Positions 1-8,139 of a stretch of DNA of 64,000 nt are shown one piece after another. The notes under the pieces are model-generated. The model worked only from the letters and a program-made list of their open reading frames with translations. It ran no database searches and had not been told where the DNA came from. Made by a program: the position numbers and the translations under genes. Positions within the stretch are counted from its first letter, which is position 1. Every line of letters begins with the position of its first letter. The stretch is from GWE2-40-63 sp050251815 (GTDB taxonomy: Bacteria; Bacteroidota; Bacteroidia; Bacteroidales; SZUA-534): the NCBI GenBank assembly GCA_050251815.1, contig JBFWMB010000016.1, positions 1-64,000 on the forward strand, read 5' to 3'.

Positions 1-56
1 GTACCGAACCCTGACAAAAAACATTTTTTTACCGATCGGCATTTGATAAAGGTTCG

Positions 57-64
57 TAATTTTG
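57..64 (+). promoter_or_regulatory. putative -7 element of the mutA promoter
   Basis: TAATTTTG matches the Bacteroidota sigma-ABfr -7 consensus TAnnTTTG, 26 bases before the mutA start codon. I do not see a TTTG -33 box at the usual 19-21 base spacing, so only the -7 half is supported. Confidence 0.5.
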
Positions 65-89
65 CACTTTAATTTCTAAAACAGTCACT

Positions 90-1955
90 ATGTCAGAATT
101 GGATAAAGGCAAGAAATTATTCACTCAGTTTCCGCCTGTTACAACCCGGGAGTGGGAAGAAAAGATTGTTGCTGATCTGAAAGGCGCCGATTATGAGCGA
201 AAGCTGGTTTGGCGCACAAACGAAGGCTTTAACGTGCAGCCCTTTTACCGGAGCGAGCACCTCGAAAAGTTGGGACACCTTAACGGAACACCCGGTCAGT
301 TTCCTTTTGTTCGTGGAAACAAAGCCGAAGCAGGTTGGTTCATTCGTCAGGAAATCAAAGAATTCGACCTGAGTAAAGCCAACGCCAAAGCGCGCGAAAT
401 TCTTACCAAAGGAGTCAATTCCCTCGGTTTTGTGCTCGACAACGAAAAAGAGTACACCACCACCGATATGGAGGTGCTTTTAAATAACATTCCGCTAACT
501 CAGGTTGAACTTAACTTTGTGGCAGGATACGCTGCACTGAGCGCTGCCACAGCTTTCACCGGCTATGTTTCAAAACTTGGTGTCGATGCAGCTAAGGTAA
601 ACGGCTCCCTGTCGTTCGACCCGCTGACCTGCCCTTTAAAAAATGGCAAAAAGAACCAGACCAATCCTCTGGAAGATGCCCTACAACTGGTGAACGCTCT
701 ACACTCATTGCCACACTTTAAGGCCCTGGTAGTACGCGGCGATATTTTCGAAAATGCCGGCTCGTCGCTGGTTCAGGAATTGGGATTCTCGCTGGCAGCA
801 GCCAATGAGTATCTTTCCGGATTGACCGATAAAGGGCTGTCGACAGATGAGGCTGCACAAGCCATAAAATTTGAATTGGGTATCGGTTCTAACTATTTTA
901 TGGAGGTAGCCAAATTCAGGGCCACTCGCCTGTTGTGGGCACAGGTGGTAAAACAGTACCAGCCAGCTGATTCAAAAAGTGCTTTGGCCACCATTCATGC
1001 GGTTACCAGCCAGTGGAACAAAACCATTTACGACCCCTATGTGAACCTGTTGCGTACGCAAACCGAAGCTATGTCGGGTGTTTTGGGTGGTGCCGATTCC
1101 ATTACTGTAAATCCGTTTAACAGTGCCTACGAAAAACCCACCGAATTCAGCGAACGCATAGCCCGCAACCAGCAAATCCTGTTAAAGGAAGAAGCGCATT
1201 TCGACAAAGTGGTTGACCCCGCAGCCGGTTCGTATTATATTGAAACGCTTACCGATAGCCTTGCAGAACAGGCCTGGAAGCTATTTGTTGAGGTGGAAAA
1301 CATGGGAGGCTTTACTGCTGCCATGGAACAGGGATTTATCCAAAAACAGATTAAGGCCACGGCAGCCAAACGCGATGCCGATATTGCCAGCCGCAAGGAA
1401 ATCATCCTGGGAGTGAATCAGTATCCCAATACCAACGAGCATATCGACAAGGAGCTAGCCAGCCAGTTGCTTGAGAAAGCTCAGCTTACATCTTATGAAA
1501 TTGAACCCCTTGCCGCATATCGCGGAGCCATGGCTTTTGAAGCCTTGCGCTACAAAACCGACACCTTTGCCCTGACCCACAAGCGTCCCTTGGTGTTTTT
1601 GCTTACCATTGGTCATTTGGTGATGCGCAAGGCACGGGCCCAGTTTGCGGCCGGATTTTTTGCCGCTGCCGGTTTCGAAGTGCTCGAAGGAAAAGGCTAT
1701 TGCGAAGTAGCTGAAGGCATGCGTGATGCTCAAGCAGCAAAAGCCGACATCATTGTAGTTTGCAGCTCCGACGAAGAGTATGCCGTTTTTGCTCCTCAGG
1801 TTAAAAGTCAGGCGGGTTCAGCACATGTGGTGGTGGCAGGCTATCCTGCCGAAATCATCGATGAACTGAAAGCCGCGCAAATTGAGCATTTCATTCATGT
1901 TAAGAGCAATGTGCTGGAAACCTTGTCAGGTTTTCAAAAAATGTTGGGAATATAA
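90..1955 (+). CDS. mutA: methylmalonyl-CoA mutase small (beta) subunit
   Basis: This 621-residue protein is the non-catalytic subunit of the heterodimeric B12-dependent mutase that interconverts succinyl-CoA and (R)-methylmalonyl-CoA, the step feeding propionate production or propionyl-CoA use. The N-terminal TIM-barrel-like part is recognisable from blocks such as GGADSITVNPFN and DPAAGSYYIETLTD. The C-terminal B12-binding-like fold (about residues 490-621) is degenerate: at around 507-524, where the catalytic subunit carries DxHxxG, it reads IGHLVMRKARAQ, so it cannot supply the histidine cobalt ligand. This is normal for MutA. The catalytic partner mutB follows 75 bases downstream on the same strand, and the two are probably co-transcribed. 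Methylmalonyl-CoA epimerase and decarboxylase genes are not in the window. Confidence 0.95.
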   Translation: MSELDKGKKLFTQFPPVTTREWEEKIVADLKGADYERKLVWRTNEGFNVQPFYRSEHLEKLGHLNGTPGQFPFVRGNKAEAGWFIRQEIKEFDLSKANAKAREILTKGVNSLGFVLDNEKEYTTTDMEVLLNNIPLTQVELNFVAGYAALSAATAFTGYVSKLGVDAAKVNGSLSFDPLTCPLKNGKKNQTNPLEDALQLVNALHSLPHFKALVVRGDIFENAGSSLVQELGFSLAAANEYLSGLTDKGLSTDEAAQAIKFELGIGSNYFMEVAKFRATRLLWAQVVKQYQPADSKSALATIHAVTSQWNKTIYDPYVNLLRTQTEAMSGVLGGADSITVNPFNSAYEKPTEFSERIARNQQILLKEEAHFDKVVDPAAGSYYIETLTDSLAEQAWKLFVEVENMGGFTAAMEQGFIQKQIKATAAKRDADIASRKEIILGVNQYPNTNEHIDKELASQLLEKAQLTSYEIEPLAAYRGAMAFEALRYKTDTFALTHKRPLVFLLTIGHLVMRKARAQFAAGFFAAAGFEVLEGKGYCEVAEGMRDAQAAKADIIVVCSSDEEYAVFAPQVKSQAGSAHVVVAGYPAEIIDELKAAQIEHFIHVKSNVLETLSGFQKMLGI

Positions 1956-1975
1956 ACTGATGCCGGCCTTGAGCT

Positions 1976-1994
1976 AAAAACCACCTGGTTTTTT
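1976..1994 (+). terminator. terminator-like hairpin between mutA and mutB
   Basis: AAAAACC (1976-1982) pairs with GGTTTTT (1987-1993) around the loop ACCT, and the right arm ends in six T residues. It sits 21 bases after the mutA stop and 37 bases before the mutB start. It could be a weak terminator or attenuator that lowers mutB transcription, or an mRNA stabiliser. The stem has only two G-C pairs. Confidence 0.45.
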
Positions 1995-2030
1995 AAGCAG
2001 TGAGGTCAGTTATCTCAAAATCGAATAAAA

Positions 2031-4184
2031 ATGAGACCAAGTTTTAAGAATATAGATTTCAGAAGCTTTCAAAATGAAGGGCGTACTGAAAAACAAAATA
2101 AAAAAGGGGGGAACCCACAAACCAGCTGGCTAACCCCGGAGCAGATTCCTGTGAAACCCGTTTACACGAAAGAAGATTTGGAAGGCATGGAGCATTTAAA
2201 CTATGCGGCCGGAATTGCTCCTTTCCTGCGGGGCCCGTATTCCATGATGTATGCCATGCGTCCCTGGACTGTACGCCAGTACGCCGGTTTTTCGACGGCC
2301 GAAGAATCCAATGCTTTTTATCGTCGTAACCTGGCAGCCGGGCAAAAAGGCTTATCGGTTGCGTTCGACCTGGCCACACACCGCGGATACGACTCAGATC
2401 ATCCCCGGGTAATCGGCGATGTGGGAAAAGCCGGTGTGGCTATCGACTCTGTTTTGGATATGAAAATTCTGTTCGATCAGATTCCGCTGAACAAAATGTC
2501 GGTATCCATGACCATGAACGGCGCGGTGCTTCCCATAATGGCCTTTTACATAGTAGCGGCCCTGGAGCAGGGGGCAAAACTGGAGGAATTGGCTGGTACC
2601 ATCCAAAACGATATTCTAAAGGAATTTATGGTGCGGAACACTTACATTTTTCCACCGGAATTCTCCATGAAAACTATTGCCGATATCTTTGAGTACACTT
2701 CGAAGTACATGCCTAAATTCAATTCCATATCTATTTCGGGGTATCACATGCAGGAAGCCGGTGCTACCAACGATATTGAAATGGCTTATACTCTGGCCGA
2801 TGGGCTCGACTACCTGCGCACTGGTATCAAGGCTGGCATCGACATCGATGCCTTTGCGCCGCGCCTGTCGTTCTTCTGGGCGGTAGGAATGAATCATTTT
2901 ATGGAGATTGCCAAGATGCGTGCTGCCCGGATGATTTGGGCCAAGTTGGTTTCTCAGTTCAATCCAAAAAATCCCAAGTCGCTGGCACTGCGCACGCACT
3001 CGCAAACATCGGGATGGAGCTTAACCGAGCAGGATCCCTTCAACAACGTGGGTCGAACCTGTATCGAAGCCATGGGTGCTGCCCTGGGGCATACCCAAAG
3101 CTTGCACACCAACGCCCTGGACGAGGCGATTGCACTGCCCACTGATTTTTCTGCACGGATTGCCCGGAATACCCAGATTTATTTGCAGGAAGAAACACAG
3201 ATTTGCCGTTCCATCGATCCCTGGGCTGGTTCGTATTACGTGGAAAGCCTGACACATGAAATTGCACAGCGTGCCTGGAAACTGATTGAAGAAGTGGAAG
3301 AACTGGGTGGTATGGCTAAAGCCATTGAAACCGGCATTCCAAAGATGCGTATTGAAGAAGCGGCTGCACGTGCTCAGGCAAAAATTGATTCTGGAGCCCA
3401 GGTAATAGTAGGAGTAAACAAATACAGGCTGGAGAAAGAAGATCCGTTGGAAATTCTTGAAGTCGATAATACGGCGGTTCGCGAAGCGCAAATTAAGCGC
3501 ATTGCCGAATTAAAAGCCAATCGAAATGAGCAGGACGTTCAACAGGCGCTAAACGCCATCACCCGCTGTGCTGAAACCGGTAAAGGAAACTTGTTGGAGT
3601 TGGCTGTTGAAGCAGCCAAAAAACGGGCTACCTTAGGCGAGATTTCTTATGCATGCGAAAAAGTAGTAGGGAGGTATAAAGCTGTGATACGATCAATTTC
3701 AGGAGTATATTCAAGTGAATCGCAAAGCGATCCAAATTTTGTTAAAGCACAGGAACTTTGTGCGGCCTTTGCTCAAAAAGAAGGTCGGCAGCCCCGTATT
3801 ATGATAGCCAAAATGGGCCAGGATGGTCACGACCGCGGAGCCAAAGTGGTAGCCACAGGCTATGCCGATATTGGCTTTGATGTGGATATGGGGCCCTTAT
3901 TCCAAACTCCGGAAGAAGCCGCCAAGGATGCCGTTGAAAATGATGTGCATGTTTTGGGCGTGTCTTCGCTGGCCGCCGGACACAAAACGCTGGTTCCTGC
4001 GGTAATGGCCGAACTGAAAAAACTGGGACGTGAAGATATTATGGTTATTGCCGGAGGAGTGATCCCTGCGCAAGACTATAAATTCCTTTACGATGCCGGT
4101 GTGGTAGGTATCTTTGGCCCGGGAACTTCTGTGTCGAAAGCCGCTGTTCAGATACTGGAGATTTTGCTGAAAACCATCGAATAA
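2031..4184 (+). CDS. mutB: methylmalonyl-CoA mutase large (alpha) catalytic subunit
   Basis: The 717-residue catalytic subunit has the complete family architecture. The N-terminal CoA-binding barrel contains the typical LPFLRGPYSMMY-like block (here IAPFLRGPYSMMYAMRPWTVRQYAGF, about residues 63-88) and the substrate-site stretch with SISGYHMQEAGA. The C-terminal B12 domain carries DGHDRG at residues 598-603, with His600 as the expected lower axial cobalt ligand, followed by the GG motif (VIAGGVIP) near residue 685. Together with MutA it converts succinyl-CoA to methylmalonyl-CoA. A strong terminator follows directly. The length is the usual one for the family and no disruption is seen. Confidence 0.97.
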   Translation: MRPSFKNIDFRSFQNEGRTEKQNKKGGNPQTSWLTPEQIPVKPVYTKEDLEGMEHLNYAAGIAPFLRGPYSMMYAMRPWTVRQYAGFSTAEESNAFYRRNLAAGQKGLSVAFDLATHRGYDSDHPRVIGDVGKAGVAIDSVLDMKILFDQIPLNKMSVSMTMNGAVLPIMAFYIVAALEQGAKLEELAGTIQNDILKEFMVRNTYIFPPEFSMKTIADIFEYTSKYMPKFNSISISGYHMQEAGATNDIEMAYTLADGLDYLRTGIKAGIDIDAFAPRLSFFWAVGMNHFMEIAKMRAARMIWAKLVSQFNPKNPKSLALRTHSQTSGWSLTEQDPFNNVGRTCIEAMGAALGHTQSLHTNALDEAIALPTDFSARIARNTQIYLQEETQICRSIDPWAGSYYVESLTHEIAQRAWKLIEEVEELGGMAKAIETGIPKMRIEEAAARAQAKIDSGAQVIVGVNKYRLEKEDPLEILEVDNTAVREAQIKRIAELKANRNEQDVQQALNAITRCAETGKGNLLELAVEAAKKRATLGEISYACEKVVGRYKAVIRSISGVYSSESQSDPNFVKAQELCAAFAQKEGRQPRIMIAKMGQDGHDRGAKVVATGYADIGFDVDMGPLFQTPEEAAKDAVENDVHVLGVSSLAAGHKTLVPAVMAELKKLGREDIMVIAGGVIPAQDYKFLYDAGVVGIFGPGTSVSKAAVQILEILLKTIE

Positions 4185-4206
4185 AAATACTTAGCCGTAT
4201 AGTTTT

Positions 4207-4236
4207 AAAGCCACCTTATTATGGGGTGGCTTTTTT
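4207..4236 (+). terminator. rho-independent terminator after mutB
   Basis: AAAGCCACC (4207-4215) pairs with GGTGGCTTT (4225-4233) and is followed by a T run. It lies 23 bases after the mutB stop codon. Confidence 0.85.
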
Positions 4237-4412
4237 ATAAAATTTTGGTGGCTTCTGTTACCGCTTGGTGTTTTATTGTTTTTTTTTAGTTTATTGGAGG
4301 GAATGCAGGCAAACCCAGGTGGCAGAAATTTTTACAAAGCAGGCGCTTATCCTTCTATAAATCAATTAAAAATACAAGGGATTAAATAATTATCAAAAAA
4401 GTAATTCACGAA

Positions 4413-4443
4413 TTTGTCAAAATAAAAAAGAACCGTATATTTG
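4413..4443 (+). promoter_or_regulatory. full Bacteroidota promoter of tRNA-Leu
   Basis: TTTG (4413-4416), exactly 19 bases, then TATATTTG (4436-4443): a complete TTTG-N19-TAnnTTTG promoter. Transcription should start a few bases after 4443, about 10 bases upstream of the mature tRNA. It is the best promoter in the window and calibrates the others. Confidence 0.85.
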
Positions 4444-4458
4444 CACCACCAAATTCAG

Positions 4459-4540
4459 GCGGATGTGTCGTAATTGGTAGCCGAGCTAGACTTAGGATCT
4501 AGTGCCGCAAGGCGTGGGGGTTCGAGTCCCTTCATCCGCA
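4459..4540 (+). tRNA. tRNA-Leu (anticodon UAG)
   Basis: The 7-bp acceptor stem is GCGGATG with CATCCGC, discriminator A at 4540. The anticodon stem CTAGA/TCTAG encloses the loop CTTAGGA, giving anticodon TAG (reads CUA/CUN leucine codons). A class II variable arm TGCC-GCAA-GGCG and the T loop GGTTCGAGTCC are present. The 3' CCA is not encoded, so it must be added enzymatically. Confidence 0.97.
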
Positions 4541-4555
4541 CTAAAATGAAAAAGT

Positions 4556-4591
4556 AAACCGCCATTCGGGTAATCTGTTTGGCGGTTTTTT
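4556..4591 (+). terminator. terminator after tRNA-Leu
   Basis: AAACCGCC (4556-4563) pairs with GGCGGTTT (4581-4588) and runs into six T residues. It separates the tRNA from the trigger factor gene. Confidence 0.85.
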
Positions 4592-4620
4592 AAATTGATA
4601 TTAATTTAAAGTCAGGTCTA

Positions 4621-5970
4621 ATGAACATTACAAGAGAGAACATTGACGAATTAAATGCCATCATTAAAGTGAAGGTTGAAAAAAACGACTATGCAGAATC
4701 CGTAGAAAAAGTTTTACGCGATTATCGTAAAAAAGCCAGCATCAAAGGGTTCCGTCCGGGTATGGCTCCTATGGGCATGGTTAAAAAATTATACGGTAAA
4801 TCGGTTTTACTCGACGAGGTAAACAAAATCGTTTCGGAGAACCTGACCAAACACCTGGTTGACGAAAAATTAGATATTTTGGGAGAACCCCTTCCAAGCA
4901 TTAACGCCAAGTCAGACCTTGATTTCGATACCAAAGAAGATTTTGAATTTGCTTTTGATATTGCTTTTCAACCGGCTTTTGAGTTAAAACTGTCGAAGCG
5001 TGATAAGATTACTTATTACGAGATTGATGTGGACGAAACCATGATTCAGGAAACCATTGAAAATCATAAATCGCGTTTTGGCGAAACCCTTGAAGCCGAT
5101 GTGGTAGAGGCTAAAGACCTGGTTAAAGGAAAATTTGAACAACTGGGTGCCGACGGAAACCTGCTCGAAGATGGAATTGTAACCGAAGACAGTTTGTTTG
5201 CCGTTGACCGCATCGAAGAAGAGAATATCCGCGCTTTGGTTATTGGTGCCAAAAAGGATGACATCATCGATTTTGAACTTAAAAAAGCCTTTGCAAACAC
5301 TGCCGATTTGGCTTCGATGTTACGAATCGATAAAGAAGTGGCTGAACAATTGGATGGAAACTTCCGCTTTACCGTTCAAAGCATTAGCCGTCATCAACCC
5401 GCTGAAGTAAACCAGGGACTCTTTGATAAAGTTTATGGTGAAGGAACCATTGCTTCAGAAAAAGAATATAAAAACAAAATTGTTGAAGAAATTAAGGCCA
5501 GCTTTGTTTCGTCGAGCGACTATAAATTTCTTATCGATGCCAAAGAAAAACTGGTAAGCAAAGCCGATTTAAAACTGCCCGACGCTTTCTTAAAACGTTG
5601 GTTGGTTGCTGCCAATAAGGAATTGACCTCTGAGTCGGTTGAAAAAGATTATCCGCTGATGCAAGCCGATTTGGCCTGGCAGTTGATTAAAAATAAAATT
5701 ACCGAAGAGCAGGCATTCAAAATGGATGAAAATGAATTACTTGATTTTGCCAAGCAGTCGGTTTTAATGCAGTTTCAGCAATATGGCTTAATGCATATTC
5801 CCGATGAGCAATTAGAGGCTTATGCCAAACAAACACTAACCAACGAAGACGAGCGACGCAAAATGGTCGATCGCATCTTTGAACAAAAAATTGTGGGATA
5901 CCTGAAAGAGACCGTAAAAGTGGAAAACAAAGCGATTTCGATGAAGGAATTTGAAGATTTGTTTAAATAA
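4621..5970 (+). CDS. tig: trigger factor, ribosome-associated chaperone
   Basis: This 449-residue protein is the ribosome-bound chaperone that meets nascent chains at the exit tunnel. The ribosome-docking signature GFRPGMAP lies at residues 43-50. A degenerate FKBP-type PPIase region (about 150-245) and a long helical C-terminal substrate-binding region follow. Compared with proteobacterial trigger factors the PPIase part is poorly conserved, as is usual in Bacteroidota. clpP and clpX follow on the same strand, the classical tig-clpP-clpX order, so folding and degradation factors are probably co-regulated. The start codon is the first ATG after the tRNA terminator. Confidence 0.93.
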   Translation: MNITRENIDELNAIIKVKVEKNDYAESVEKVLRDYRKKASIKGFRPGMAPMGMVKKLYGKSVLLDEVNKIVSENLTKHLVDEKLDILGEPLPSINAKSDLDFDTKEDFEFAFDIAFQPAFELKLSKRDKITYYEIDVDETMIQETIENHKSRFGETLEADVVEAKDLVKGKFEQLGADGNLLEDGIVTEDSLFAVDRIEEENIRALVIGAKKDDIIDFELKKAFANTADLASMLRIDKEVAEQLDGNFRFTVQSISRHQPAEVNQGLFDKVYGEGTIASEKEYKNKIVEEIKASFVSSSDYKFLIDAKEKLVSKADLKLPDAFLKRWLVAANKELTSESVEKDYPLMQADLAWQLIKNKITEEQAFKMDENELLDFAKQSVLMQFQQYGLMHIPDEQLEAYAKQTLTNEDERRKMVDRIFEQKIVGYLKETVKVENKAISMKEFEDLFK

Positions 5971-6062
5971 TAAAGGTTAAGTTCACGCGTTAATTTTACG
6001 GGTATTGACTTAGTTGACCCAAAAAATGCTAAATTGTAACCTTAATTTAAAAAATAACTCTT

Positions 6063-6740
6063 ATGATTCCACACGACGAATTTAGAAAATATGCAACCAA
6101 ACATGCGGGCATCAGCAGCTCAGCATACGACAGGTTTGCCCGGGTAAACAGCAGTTACATTACGCCAAATATTATTGAGGAACGTCAATTAAATGTTGCC
6201 TCAATGGATGTTTTCTCCCGATTGATGATGGATCGCATTATTTTTCTGGGTGTTCCCATCGACGACGATGTGGCCAACATAATACAGGCACAATTGCTTT
6301 TCCTGGAATCGACCGATCCCGATAAAGACATTTCCATTTATTTTAATACGCCGGGTGGTTCGGTTTATGCCGGTTTGGGAATTTACGATACCATGCAGTA
6401 CATCAATCCCGACATTAACACCATTTGTACCGGAATGGCAGCCTCAATGGGAGCGGTATTGTTAACCGCCGGAACCAAAGGCAAACGGTCAGCTTTGCCC
6501 CACTCGCGGGTAATGATTCACCAACCCATGGGTGGTGCTCAGGGTCAGGTTTCCGATATCGAAATTACGGCTCGTGAAATTATTAAACTAAAAAATGAGT
6601 TGTACCAGATAATTTCAAAGCATTCCGGAAATCCTTTTGAGCGCATTGAAAAAGACTCCGATCGTGATTACTGGATGACGGCAATCGAAGCTAAAGAGTA
6701 CGGAATGATTGATGAAATTCTGGAACGTAAAAAAGAATAA
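6063..6740 (+). CDS. clpP: ATP-dependent Clp protease proteolytic subunit
   Basis: The 225-residue serine protease forms the 14-subunit degradation chamber that works with ClpX. The triad is complete: Ser128 in GMAASMGAV, His153 in MIHQPMGG, and Asp202 in SDRDYW. The N-terminal part has about 25-30 residues more than the mature E. coli enzyme and probably includes a short propeptide, as is common in this phylum. It lies 92 bases after tig and ends just before a terminator, after which clpX has its own possible promoter. Confidence 0.96.
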   Translation: MIPHDEFRKYATKHAGISSSAYDRFARVNSSYITPNIIEERQLNVASMDVFSRLMMDRIIFLGVPIDDDVANIIQAQLLFLESTDPDKDISIYFNTPGGSVYAGLGIYDTMQYINPDINTICTGMAASMGAVLLTAGTKGKRSALPHSRVMIHQPMGGAQGQVSDIEITAREIIKLKNELYQIISKHSGNPFERIEKDSDRDYWMTAIEAKEYGMIDEILERKKE

Positions 6741-6776
6741 CTACATATAATTGATTGATTATAAAGTATAATTGAA

Positions 6777-6814
6777 AATAGATTCCTAGCTTTGCATTGG
6801 GAATCTATTTTTTT
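6777..6814 (+). terminator. terminator after clpP
   Basis: AATAGATTCC (6777-6786) pairs perfectly with GGAATCTATT (6800-6809) and is followed by a T run to 6814. The 13-base loop contains TAGCTTTG, a possible -7 element for clpX. The first ATG of the clpX reading frame (6797) lies inside this hairpin and is not a credible start. Confidence 0.75.
6787..6794 (+). promoter_or_regulatory. putative clpX -7 element inside the clpP terminator loop
   Basis: TAGCTTTG matches TAnnTTTG and lies about 70 bases before the clpX start at 6866. No TTTG box is seen at the right distance upstream, so this is only a half-site match. Confidence 0.4.
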
Positions 6815-6865
6815 ATTTTTATCCAACCTTTTAAAGGTAATTCACATCTGAAGAGAAAAGTTATT

Positions 6866-8083
6866 ATGGAGAAATGTTCGTTTTGCGGAAGAGAGAAAAA
6901 AGATGTCAATTTGCTGATTGCCGGTATCTCGGGTCACATATGCGATAGCTGTATAAACCAGGCTTATGAAATTATTGAGGAGGAATTAAAAACCACCAGT
7001 GATTTCGATTTTAACAGCGTTAAATTATTAAAACCTAAAGAGATTAAAGCCTTTCTCGATCAGTACGTAGTGGGTCAGGACGATGCAAAAAGATACCTTT
7101 CGGTGGCTGTTTACAATCATTACAAACGTCTGGCCCAGGTAAAGAGCAAAAAAGACGATGTAGAGATTGAAAAATCGAACATTGTTTTGGTGGGTGAAAC
7201 CGGAACCGGAAAAACTTTGTTAGCCCGGACCATTGCAAAAATGTTGCACGTTCCGTTTACCATTGTCGATGCCACAGTTTTAACCGAGGCCGGTTATGTG
7301 GGGGAAGATATTGAAAGTATTTTAACCCGTCTGTTGCAAGCTGCCGATTACGATGTGAGCGCTGCCGAACGCGGTATTGTATTTATTGACGAGATTGATA
7401 AAATTGCCCGTAAAGGCGATAATCCTTCCATTACGCGCGACGTTTCGGGCGAAGGAGTTCAACAGGGCTTATTGAAACTGCTCGAAGGTTCGGTTATCAA
7501 TGTGCCACCACAAGGAGGACGTAAGCATCCGGAACAAAAAATGATTCCGGTAAATACCAAAAACGTTCTGTTTATCTGCGGAGGCGCTTTCGATGGCATC
7601 GAGAAAAAAATATCACAACGTTTAAATACCCAGGTGGTTGGGTTTGGCGGTTCCGATCAACGCGACAGGGTTGACCGTAAGAATGTATTGCAATACATTG
7701 CTCCCCAGGATTTAAAAAGTTTTGGTTTGATACCTGAGATTATCGGCCGTTTGCCGGTTTTAACCTACCTGAACCCGCTCGATAAAGAAACTTTACGATT
7801 GATTCTTACCGAACCGAAAAACGCCATTATTAAACAGTACGAAAAACTGTTTGAACTGGACCACATCAAACTTTCGTTCGACGAGGAATGCTTCGATTAT
7901 ATTGTTGAAAAGGCAGTGGAATACAAATTAGGGGCTCGTGGCTTGCGTTCTATTTGTGAAGTTATTATTAACGATGCCATGTTTGAACTTCCATCGGAAG
8001 ATGTGCAAGAGTTTAAAGTTACGCTGGAATATGCCAAACAAAAATTAAGCAAAGCTAATTTGAGCAAATTAAAGGTGGCCTGA
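6866..8083 (+). CDS. clpX: ClpX unfoldase, ATP-binding subunit of ClpXP
   Basis: ClpX is the AAA+ unfoldase that feeds substrates to ClpP. I chose the ATG at 6866 (405 residues) because it directly precedes the N-terminal zinc-binding domain (MEKCSFCG, with the second pair CDSC near residues 30-33). The longer frame from 6797 starts inside the clpP terminator and adds a non-homologous hydrophobic tail. Walker A is GETGTGKT, the pore loop is GYVG, Walker B is IVFIDEIDK, and the sensor/arginine region GARGLR is near the C terminus. A terminator follows 21 bases after the stop. Confidence 0.96.
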   Translation: MEKCSFCGREKKDVNLLIAGISGHICDSCINQAYEIIEEELKTTSDFDFNSVKLLKPKEIKAFLDQYVVGQDDAKRYLSVAVYNHYKRLAQVKSKKDDVEIEKSNIVLVGETGTGKTLLARTIAKMLHVPFTIVDATVLTEAGYVGEDIESILTRLLQAADYDVSAAERGIVFIDEIDKIARKGDNPSITRDVSGEGVQQGLLKLLEGSVINVPPQGGRKHPEQKMIPVNTKNVLFICGGAFDGIEKKISQRLNTQVVGFGGSDQRDRVDRKNVLQYIAPQDLKSFGLIPEIIGRLPVLTYLNPLDKETLRLILTEPKNAIIKQYEKLFELDHIKLSFDEECFDYIVEKAVEYKLGARGLRSICEVIINDAMFELPSEDVQEFKVTLEYAKQKLSKANLSKLKVA

Positions 8084-8104
8084 AAGCCCGTTTAAAATAT
8101 TTAT

Positions 8105-8139
8105 AAACCCCTTTCCCTTTTTGGATAAGGGGTTTTTTT
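8105..8139 (+). terminator. terminator after clpX
   Basis: AAACCCCTT (8105-8113) pairs with AAGGGGTTT (8127-8135), followed by T residues. It overlaps the stop codon of the convergent gene at 8138-9220. Transcripts arriving from the other strand would form the same stem but with a poorer T run. Confidence 0.85.

Noticed and set aside
1..89. A cobalamin riboswitch upstream of the B12-dependent mutase genes.
   Set aside because: Only 89 bases of upstream sequence are available and no B12 box is visible; mutases are also seldom controlled this way.
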